Source of the DNA: VGSZ01 sp044349155
GTDB lineage: Bacteria > Myxococcota > UBA727 > VGSZ01
Length of the DNA stretch: 12,196 bases
Direction: 5' to 3'
Assembly: GCA_044349155.1 (NCBI GenBank)
Contig: JBIKRQ010000193.1
Coordinates: 1-12,196 of the forward strand
Part shown: positions 6,275 through 12,196 of the stretch, in pieces
How the letters are laid out: every line of letters starts with the position of its first letter
Position numbering within the stretch: the stretch's first letter is position 1
Program-made: the position numbers and the translations under genes
The notes under the pieces: model-generated
The model's input: the letters and a program-made list of their open reading frames with translations, nothing else
The model's database searches: none
What the model was told of the DNA's origin: nothing

Positions 6275-8896
6275 TCAGAGCATGTTGACGGGGTCGATGT
6301 CGACGACGACGCGGGCGCCGCTGTTGGCCATGCTTTTGCCCAACGCCGCATCACTGCGCAGGGGCAACAGCAGCCGCTGACGCGTGGGCACGTCGTGGGC
6401 GAACACCAACAGCTGCACCCGCGTGCGTCCCTGCAGGCGCTCGAGTGGACACGGTGCTGGACCGCTGAGCTTCCACCACGTCGTCACCGAGCGGCCCGCG
6501 TCTTTGATGGCGCTCATCACTTCGTGGGCGACATCGAAGGCGGTTTTCTCGCGCTCGTGCTCGACGCGAATGCGCACCAGGCGCGAGTACGGCGGGTAGC
6601 GGTGCTGCTCGCGCACCAGCAGTTCTTTGGTCGCGAAGCCCACCACGTCGTGCTCGACGAGGTGCTGCAGGGCGATGTGGGTCGGGTCGTAGGTTTGCAC
6701 CAGCACGCGTCCACGACCGCCGCCACGGCCCGCACGGCCCGCGACCTGGGTGAGCAGGCTCATTGCGCGTTCGGTGGCGCGAAAATCGGGCAGGGACAGC
6801 GCAATGTCGGCGAGCACGATGCCCACGAGGCGCACGGCGGGCCAGTCGTGGCCTTTGGCAATCATCTGCGTGCCGATCACGATGTCGACCTCGCCACGCT
6901 GAATGCCCGCGATGGTGCGCACCAGTTCGTCGTGGGTGGTGGTCGCGTCGCGATCGAGGCGGGCGATGCGGGCATCGGGGAAGCGCGCGCGCACTTCGGC
7001 TTCGACGCGTTCGGTGCCTGTTCCCAGTTGCGTGAGGCCATCGCCACCGCACGCGGGGCACGGCGGGGGCTCGCCCGCGACCTCGACAAACGGTTCGCCG
7101 TAGCCGCACTGGTGGCAGCGCAGGTGGGCGCGGGTGGGGTCGTGTCGGTGCAGCGTCAACGACACCGCACATTGTGGGCACATGCGCACCTGGCCGCAGA
7201 GGTCGCAGGTGATCGTCGACGACCAGCCACGGCGGTTCAGAAACAGCAGCACCTGCTCGCCGCCCGCAAGGGTCTCGGCCATCGCTTCGACCAGGGGGCC
7301 CGACAACACCGTGCCGCCGTGTTCGTCGGCGACAGCGCGGTCTTTTTTGCGCGCGAGGCTTTGCTCTTTGCGGCGGCGCAGGTCGATGACTTCAACACTC
7401 GGCAACGTGCCACCACCACCCACGCGCGCAGGCAGGCTCAGGCGCACGAGCTTGCCCGTGTCGGCGTTGTGGCGGCTCTCGAGCGACGGTGTGGCCGACC
7501 CGAGCACGCACACCGCTTTCGCCTGATGCGCGCGCCACAGGGCAATGTCGCGCGCGTGGTAGCGGGGCGAGAGGTCGTCTTGTTTGAGGCTCGGCTCGTG
7601 CTCTTCGTCGACGATGATCAAGCCCAGCGGTGCTGACGGTGCCGTGGGCGCAAAGATGCAACTGCGCGCACCCACCACCACGCGCGCGCGGCCTTCACGC
7701 AACATCGCGAGGCCGTCTCTGCGGTCGCCTTCAGACAGGGCGGAGTGCAGCACGATCACGGGCTCGTCGACGGCGGCCTCGACGCGGGCCACCAACTGCG
7801 GCGTGAGCGCAATCTCGGGCACCACGATCACGACACTCTTGCCGTCGACCAGGCAGGCCCGCAGCGCGTGCAGATACACCTCGGTCTTGCCTGAACCGGT
7901 GACGCCTTCGAGCAGAAACCCCGAGCCTGACGACGTCGACATCGCCGTGGTGATGGCCGCGACCGCCACCTGCTGCGCGTCGGTGAGGTGCTCGGCAGCA
8001 CCCTTGCCAGCAAGCCGCACACGACGCAGCGGATCGCGGGTAACCGCATCAAGGCGCAGACGACGAAGCGACGCGAGCTTCTTTGCCTTGTCGCGCACAC
8101 GACCAAGGGCGGTGTCGGCCTCGCCGATGGTGGGCGGGCGCTCGTGCTCGACGACAAACGCGCGCAACCACGCATCGAGGGTCGCGAGTGCGGCAGCACC
8201 TTTCGGCAACGCGTCGCCGCCGTCGAGGGGCACCAGCGTTTCGATCTGCTTGACCGCGGTGACGGGGCGGCTGGCGGCGAGCTCTTCAACGAGGCCCTTT
8301 TCCAGCAGCTTCGCCAACCGCTGCGGCGTGCTGCCCAGGCGCTTGAGGCGCGGCGATTCGACGATGACGCCGACCTCGAACCCTTGCAGCAGGGCGACTT
8401 CGGCGGGGCTCAGGCCTTCGCTGTGGAAAAACACCTTCGCGCGCTCGCCGCGGTCGGTGAGCTTGAAGCGTCGCTTTGGTGCAGTGAGCGTGTCGGGGGG
8501 CAGCACCAGACGCAGCGCGTCTTGCAGGGGGGCTTCGTAGTAGCGGGCGCAGAAGCGGGCGAGGGCGAGCTGGTCGGCGTCGACGACGGGGTGCGCATCG
8601 AGCACCTCGCTCACGAGCATGGTGGTGACACCTTCGGGGGCGGTGTTGGTCGCACCCACCACGAGGCCCGTGACGCGGCGACCGCTCAGTGGCACCACCA
8701 CACGTTTGCCAATCGCGGCGTGTGCTGACGACGAAAACGACGCAGGCCACCCCCACGTCAATACCGACGGCGCCTTGGACACGAGTACCGAAACCTCGAC
8801 AAACACGACGTCGTCGTAGGCGCAGCAGGTGAAGCGCGCAAACTGGCGGGCGAAACGCGCCGACGACTGCCAGCCCGCGTGTGATGCAACGCGCAC
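6275..8896 (-). CDS. priA: Primosomal replication-restart helicase PriA (873 aa from the longest start)
   Basis: PriA is a superfamily 2 3'-5' DNA helicase that recognises stalled forks and reloads the replisome. Seen here: the N-terminal 3'-DNA-binding domain ('GKRVVVPLSGRRVTGLVVG', about 63-81); Walker A 'EGVTGSGKTE' (330-339); and Walker B D430-E-E-H433, followed by the 'QDDLSPRYHARD' segment typical of PriA. All eight zinc-binding cysteines are present (564, 567, 573, 576, 594, 597, 613, 616). The C-terminus is the typical 'DIDPVNML'. It is longer than E. coli PriA (732 aa), partly through its N-terminus. Homology to PriA begins at 'FVEVSVLVSKAP', so a GTG at 8806 (residue 31) is a likely alternative start. 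Neither GTG has a good ribosome binding site. The gene is convergent with the zinc-ribbon gene and divergent from the lipoprotein gene. Confidence 0.95.
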   Translation of the reverse strand: MRVASHAGWQSSARFARQFARFTCCAYDDVVFVEVSVLVSKAPSVLTWGWPASFSSSAHAAIGKRVVVPLSGRRVTGLVVGATNTAPEGVTTMLVSEVLDAHPVVDADQLALARFCARYYEAPLQDALRLVLPPDTLTAPKRRFKLTDRGERAKVFFHSEGLSPAEVALLQGFEVGVIVESPRLKRLGSTPQRLAKLLEKGLVEELAASRPVTAVKQIETLVPLDGGDALPKGAAALATLDAWLRAFVVEHERPPTIGEADTALGRVRDKAKKLASLRRLRLDAVTRDPLRRVRLAGKGAAEHLTDAQQVAVAAITTAMSTSSGSGFLLEGVTGSGKTEVYLHALRACLVDGKSVVIVVPEIALTPQLVARVEAAVDEPVIVLHSALSEGDRRDGLAMLREGRARVVVGARSCIFAPTAPSAPLGLIIVDEEHEPSLKQDDLSPRYHARDIALWRAHQAKAVCVLGSATPSLESRHNADTGKLVRLSLPARVGGGGTLPSVEVIDLRRRKEQSLARKKDRAVADEHGGTVLSGPLVEAMAETLAGGEQVLLFLNRRGWSSTITCDLCGQVRMCPQCAVSLTLHRHDPTRAHLRCHQCGYGEPFVEVAGEPPPCPACGGDGLTQLGTGTERVEAEVRARFPDARIARLDRDATTTHDELVRTIAGIQRGEVDIVIGTQMIAKGHDWPAVRLVGIVLADIALSLPDFRATERAMSLLTQVAGRAGRGGGRGRVLVQTYDPTHIALQHLVEHDVVGFATKELLVREQHRYPPYSRLVRIRVEHEREKTAFDVAHEVMSAIKDAGRSVTTWWKLSGPAPCPLERLQGRTRVQLLVFAHDVPTRQRLLLPLRSDAALGKSMANSGARVVVDIDPVNML

Positions 8897-8929
8897 CCAC
8901 TGCTGCGACGTCGTGCCATAAGCCCGCCC

Positions 8930-9745
8930 ATGAAGAATCTTCTTGTCGGTCTTGTGGTGTGTGTGGGTGTGTTGGGGGCTGGTTGTTCAACGCCGTTGGC
9001 ACTGCGTGGCGCGCGTGTGCTTGAGCCCGGCGAGGTCGAGGTGTTGTTCTCGCCGCAGGTGCAGCTGCCGGTGGTTGTTGGCACGGGTGGCGGGCAGTCA
9101 TCGGCGGCTGCGATCCAGCCATTTGGCTGGGCGGAGGCGTCTGCGCGCTTCGGCCTCATCGACCGGCTCGACCTGCAGCTGCGGCTCGACGCGTCGATCG
9201 TTCCCGAGGTGAGCGTTGGCTACCAGCTGCTGGGCGACCCAGCCCGCAACGACGACTTCGCATTGACGTTGACCGCCGGCGTCAAACCGAGCTTCCTGAT
9301 CGTCGCAGCCAACGTCAACGTGCCGCTGCAAGTGCTCGTTGAAGTGCCCTTCAACGACACGTTCGCCTTCACGGGCGGGCTGCGAATGATCCCAAGCGTG
9401 TTTTCCATCTTTGGTGCAGGCAACATCTTCGCGTTTGGTCCAGGCGCGGTCGCCGGCGTTCGCATCAAGACCGGCAACTTCGTGTTTCAACCCGAGCTTG
9501 GCCTCTCAGGCTACCTGCCAGTCGGCGCTGAATCGGGGGGACAGAGCATCGGTTTTCTTGGCCAGGGGTTTGCCGTCGGCACCGTGGCCGCGACCGTCGG
9601 GCTGACCCTCGGCGGCCAGTTTGACTTCCGTCCGCCGCAGCCGCCTCGTGCGCCCGAGGTCGCAGCGGAGCCAAACCCGCAGCCCGCATCAACGGACCCA
9701 ATCGACGATCCGGCAGCCCCGCCGCCGCCATCACCGACGTACTGA
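8930..9745 (+). CDS. Probable outer-membrane lipoprotein, beta-rich (271 aa)
   Basis: The N-terminus M-K-N-L-L followed by a hydrophobic core and 'VLGAGCS' is a lipoprotein signal peptide with the candidate lipid-bearing cysteine at C19. Gly at -3 is less usual than Leu, so cleavage by ordinary signal peptidase is possible. The middle (about 25-240) alternates polar and hydrophobic residues as in beta strands: 'PGEVEVLFSPQ', 'EASARFGLIDRLDLQLRLD', 'GAVAGVRIKTGNFVFQPEL'. This is the style of myxobacterial outer-membrane barrel-like proteins. The last 30 residues are Pro/Ala-rich ('DPIDDPAAPPPPSPTY'). I do not recognise a named family. It stands 92 bases before the membrane-fusion-protein gene on the same strand and may share its transcript. 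No clear ribosome binding site precedes the ATG. Confidence 0.75.
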   Translation: MKNLLVGLVVCVGVLGAGCSTPLALRGARVLEPGEVEVLFSPQVQLPVVVGTGGGQSSAAAIQPFGWAEASARFGLIDRLDLQLRLDASIVPEVSVGYQLLGDPARNDDFALTLTAGVKPSFLIVAANVNVPLQVLVEVPFNDTFAFTGGLRMIPSVFSIFGAGNIFAFGPGAVAGVRIKTGNFVFQPELGLSGYLPVGAESGGQSIGFLGQGFAVGTVAATVGLTLGGQFDFRPPQPPRAPEVAAEPNPQPASTDPIDDPAAPPPPSPTY

Positions 9746-9750
9746 GACGT

Positions 9751-9770
9751 CGCGGCGCAGATCTGCCGCG
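9751..9770 (+). other. Short hairpin between the lipoprotein and exporter genes
   Basis: CGCGGC (9751-9756) pairs with GCCGCG (9765-9770) around an eight-base loop, and the centre also contains the palindrome GCAGATCTGC. It lies five bases after the lipoprotein stop. No T-run follows, so it is at best a weak terminator or processing site. It could also be a protein-binding palindrome. Confidence 0.3.
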
Positions 9771-9828
9771 GCATCACCGCTACACCTCGACGGCATCCCA
9801 GAAGCGGCGCACTTTGGCGTCGACCCCT

Positions 9829-9832
9829 GGAG
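9829..9832 (+). promoter_or_regulatory. Ribosome binding site that decides the membrane-fusion-protein start
   Basis: GGAG lies five bases before the GTG at 9838. The in-frame TTG at 9814, which would give eight more residues, has no comparable site. The GTG start also puts the positively charged MSRKR directly before the membrane helix. Confidence 0.65.
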
Positions 9833-9837
9833 TCGTC

Positions 9838-11109
9838 GTGTCACGCAAACGCATTGTCCTCATCGTTGGCGCCGCCGTGCTTGTTGTCGGCGGCGTCATC
9901 GCTTTTTTCGTCACCCGCGCGCCAACGAACGCGGCCATGGTCACCATCACGACGCGCACGGTGACCGAGACGGCCGTGATGAGTGGCCGCGTCGTGGCTC
10001 GACGTCGCATCGACGTGGGCGTGAGTCAGCCAGGCATCGTCGCCGCCGTCGCCGTCGATGAAGGCCAACAAGTGCTCGACGGCGCGTTGCTGTTGCAGCT
10101 CGACGATCGCGCCGAACGCGCTGCCCTCGCGCAGGCAAAAGCGCAGGTGCAGCAGGCGAAAGCGCAGCTCGATGACGTCGTCACCACCAGCCACGCCCGC
10201 GCTCTTGCTGCCGTCGCGGTGGCCGTCGCCGAGACTGCTCGCGCCGAACAAAACGCCGTGCGCTTGCAACGCCTGCTCGACCAGGGCGCCACCACGGTGA
10301 GCGAGCGCGACAGTGCTGCCACCGCGTTGGCCATTGCCAAAGCGCAGCAGGTGCGGGCCCAGGCCGACGTCGACGCCACCTCCGAAAAGGGCACCCAGGC
10401 CGAGCTGGCGCGTGCTGCGGTCGCGGTGGCGAACGCTGCTGCGCAACAAGCCGACGCCCGCCTCGCGCTCACGCAATTGCATGCACGTGGGCCAGCAACG
10501 GTGCTGCAGCGTTCAGTCGAGCCCGGCGAAGCGGTGGCCCCCGGGCGCACGCTGTTGTCGCTGGCACCGCGGTCGTCGACGGCAGAAGGCACCGACAACG
10601 ACGGCGAAGCGGGTGTGGAAATCCTCGTCGAGCCTGACGAGCGCGTGCTGGCGGTGCTGGCGGTGGGGCAGAAAGCACAAGTCTCAGCCGACGCCTTCGT
10701 CGACAAACCCTTTGCTGCGGCGGTGACCGCGGTGGCCCCTCTCGTCGACAAAGCGCGCGGCACGGTCGAGGTGCGGTTGCGCGCGCCATCGCCGCCGTCG
10801 TTTTTGCGCACCGACATGACCGTGTCGGTCGAGGTGGTCACCGGCACGCGCGAAGGCCTGGTGGTACCTGCGCGCGCGGTGCGCGGGTTGTCGACGGCCG
10901 CACCCACGATCCTCGTCGTCGAAAACGGTCACGCCGCAACACGCGCTGTCAGCGTGGAAGCCCGCGGACGCGAAGGCGACGCCGCCGAAGAACTCGCCGT
11001 CGTCGTGGGCCGCGCGGGTGCTGTGGTCGCTGAGGGCGATGTGGTGGTGCTCGATCCGAAGGTGAAGGAAGGTGCTGCGCTGTCGTCGTCGTCGCCGGTG
11101 ACGCCATGA
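9838..11109 (+). CDS. Periplasmic membrane-fusion protein of an ABC exporter, MacA/HlyD family (423 aa)
   Basis: It is the adaptor that links an inner-membrane ABC permease to the outer membrane or periplasm. The start MSRKR plus helix at about 6-26 anchors it in the inner membrane. Next come the first half of the lipoyl domain ('SGRVVARRRIDVGVSQPGIV', about 49-68) and a long Ala/Gln-rich coiled-coil hairpin (about 95-220, heptad-like 'QAKAQVQQAKAQLDD'). The second lipoyl half is 'QRSVEPGEAVAPGRTLLSLA' (about 223-242). The beta-barrel domain has 'VEILVEPDERVLAVLAVGQK' and 'FLRTDMTVSVEVVTGTREG', followed by the membrane-proximal 'LVVPARAV' region. Length fits MacA/DevB-type adaptors. The stop overlaps the start of the permease gene (ATGA), so the two are co-translated. 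Confidence 0.88.
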   Translation: MSRKRIVLIVGAAVLVVGGVIAFFVTRAPTNAAMVTITTRTVTETAVMSGRVVARRRIDVGVSQPGIVAAVAVDEGQQVLDGALLLQLDDRAERAALAQAKAQVQQAKAQLDDVVTTSHARALAAVAVAVAETARAEQNAVRLQRLLDQGATTVSERDSAATALAIAKAQQVRAQADVDATSEKGTQAELARAAVAVANAAAQQADARLALTQLHARGPATVLQRSVEPGEAVAPGRTLLSLAPRSSTAEGTDNDGEAGVEILVEPDERVLAVLAVGQKAQVSADAFVDKPFAAAVTAVAPLVDKARGTVEVRLRAPSPPSFLRTDMTVSVEVVTGTREGLVVPARAVRGLSTAAPTILVVENGHAATRAVSVEARGREGDAAEELAVVVGRAGAVVAEGDVVVLDPKVKEGAALSSSSPVTP

Positions 11110-12196
11110 GCTTTCCGCTCACCGTTGCGCTGCGTTTCTTGCGTGAAGGGCGCGCACAAAGCCTGCTCATTTTGGGCGGTGCTGCCGTCGGCGTGGCCGT
11201 GCTCATCTTTTTGTCGTCGCTGATCGAGAGCCTGCAGCGCTCGCTGATCGAGCAAACCCTCGGTGCGCAGGCCCACGTTGTCGTTCGTCCCCTCGACGAA
11301 GTGAGCCGCCCCGTGGTGGCCACCGACGGCAGCGAGCTTGTCGTGCGCCGCACCGAGCAGCCCGCCCAGCGCCTGCGTTCGTTGCCTGATGGGCTGCGCG
11401 TGAAGGCCGCTGTCGACGAGATTCCCGGTGTTGTGGCCTCGGCCGCGATCGTGTCGGGGGCCGGTCAGATTGGGCGCGGGCAGGCGCAGCGCGCGGTGAC
11501 CTTGCGCGGCATCGAGCCTGCCGACTTCGACCGCATCATCAGCCTGCAAACGCGCATGCGCGAAGGCGTGTGGCAGGTGAGCGGTGATGGTGTGTTGATC
11601 GGCACCGAACTCGCGAAAGACCTCGGCGCGCGGATCGGCGATCGGCTGCGCGTTCTCGTCGACGAAGACCGCACCGCCACCGTGCGCGTGCAGGGCATTT
11701 TCGACCTCGGCGCCAAAGACGTGAACGCGCGCTGGGTGCTGTTGCCGCTGCGTCAGGCGCAAACGGTGTTGGGGCTTGATGGCGGCATCAGCCTCGTCGA
11801 ATGCCGCGTCGCCGACATCTTCGCGGCCAACACCATCGCCAAGGCGATCGCCGATCGCACGGGGCTGGTCGCTGATTCGTGGATGACCTTGAATGCGCAA
11901 CTCCTGGTTGCATTGCAGTCGCAGGGGTCGTCGTCGACGATGATTCAGGCCTTCGTGATCCTCGCTGTTGCCCTTGGCATCGCCTCGGTGCTCGTGGTGA
12001 GCGTGGTGCAAAAGAAAAAGGAGATTGGAATTCTCCGCGCCATGGGAGCGTCGCGCAGCCAGATCAACCGCGTGTTTTTGTGGCAGGGGGCTGTCGTCGG
12101 CGTCGCGGGATCGGTGCTTGGCACCACGCTGGGGCTGGGCCTCATCTTTGGGTTTCGGCAACTGCCGTTGACCTTCACGATCGAAACGCCGCCGTC
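11106..12196 (+). CDS. ABC transporter permease, LolC/LolE-MacB (FtsX) family, 3' partial
   Basis: The frame is open from the ATG at 11106 to the window edge (363 codons). An N-terminal membrane helix (about 18-40, 'LLILGGAAVGVAVLIFLSSL') is followed by a large periplasmic MacB-type core domain (about 41-270). A second helix begins near 278 ('IQAFVILAVALGIASVLVVS'). It leads to the FtsX-domain signature 'QKKKEIGILRAMGASRSQI' (302-320) and a third helix. This layout is that of LolC/E and MacB-like permeases that extract or extrude lipoproteins, lipids or peptides without passing them through the bilayer. The fourth helix and C-terminus lie beyond the window. The start overlaps the adaptor gene stop. 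A LolD-type ATPase gene is expected next but not seen. Order adaptor-permease resembles DevB-DevC. Confidence 0.9.
   Translation, partial: MSFPLTVALRFLREGRAQSLLILGGAAVGVAVLIFLSSLIESLQRSLIEQTLGAQAHVVVRPLDEVSRPVVATDGSELVVRRTEQPAQRLRSLPDGLRVKAAVDEIPGVVASAAIVSGAGQIGRGQAQRAVTLRGIEPADFDRIISLQTRMREGVWQVSGDGVLIGTELAKDLGARIGDRLRVLVDEDRTATVRVQGIFDLGAKDVNARWVLLPLRQAQTVLGLDGGISLVECRVADIFAANTIAKAIADRTGLVADSWMTLNAQLLVALQSQGSSSTMIQAFVILAVALGIASVLVVSVVQKKKEIGILRAMGASRSQINRVFLWQGAVVGVAGSVLGTTLGLGLIFGFRQLPLTFTIETPP

Noticed and set aside
6395..7636. 413-aa + strand frame opposite priA
   Set aside because: It is a shadow of priA; the helicase and all eight zinc cysteines read on the - strand.
12010..12022. A-rich run in the permease (AAAAGAAAAAGG) as a programmed frameshift site
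   Set aside because: It lacks the A6G slippery heptamer. It encodes the conserved KKKEIG motif, and the frame stays correct on both sides.
10929..12161. 410-aa - strand frame opposite the permease
   Set aside because: It is His/Arg/Ala-rich without domains. The + strand has an unbroken frame with clear FtsX-family signatures that runs off the window edge.

Overview
The window is GC-rich (about two thirds G+C by eye), densely coded and free of RNA genes, IS elements or CRISPR. Its gene content suggests a Gram-negative bacterium of the Myxococcota / former Deltaproteobacteria type. It has an MJ0042-type zinc-ribbon protein with a long Pro/Ser-rich linker and one membrane segment, an L-domain-like secreted protein, HTTM membrane proteins, a probable outer-membrane lipoprotein, and a MacA/LolC-type exporter. 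This placement is an inference from protein style, not from a marker gene.

Left part (1-3819, + strand): a tight four-gene run. First comes the 3' end of a secreted protein with L-domain-like repeats. It ends in 36 GGAA units, encoded by a perfect-length 24-bp minisatellite of 18 copies, and then in a poly-glycine tract. Nine bases after its stop, and in the same frame, starts a 462-aa HTTM (vitamin-K-dependent-carboxylase-like) membrane protein. A 159-aa membrane-anchored protein with four cysteines and a second, shorter HTTM protein (294 aa) follow, both joined by ATGA overlaps. The 159-aa + 294-aa pair looks like a split version of the 462-aa protein and matches the size and order of SdpA/SdpB of the Bacillus SDP toxin-maturation system. 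This is the part most likely to hold something undescribed.

Middle (3809-8896): an aldo/keto reductase on the - strand overlaps the last HTTM gene tail to tail by 11 bases. It is divergent from a zinc-ribbon/single-TM/TPR-like protein. That protein converges on priA (replication-restart helicase, - strand) across a 169-bp gap packed with four inverted repeats.

Right part (8930-12196, + strand): a probable lipoprotein/outer-membrane protein, then an export operon. The operon has a periplasmic membrane-fusion protein and, overlapping it by ATGA, a LolC/MacB-type ABC permease that runs off the window. The ATPase subunit is not in view and would be expected downstream. No gap between genes exceeds about 170 bases.
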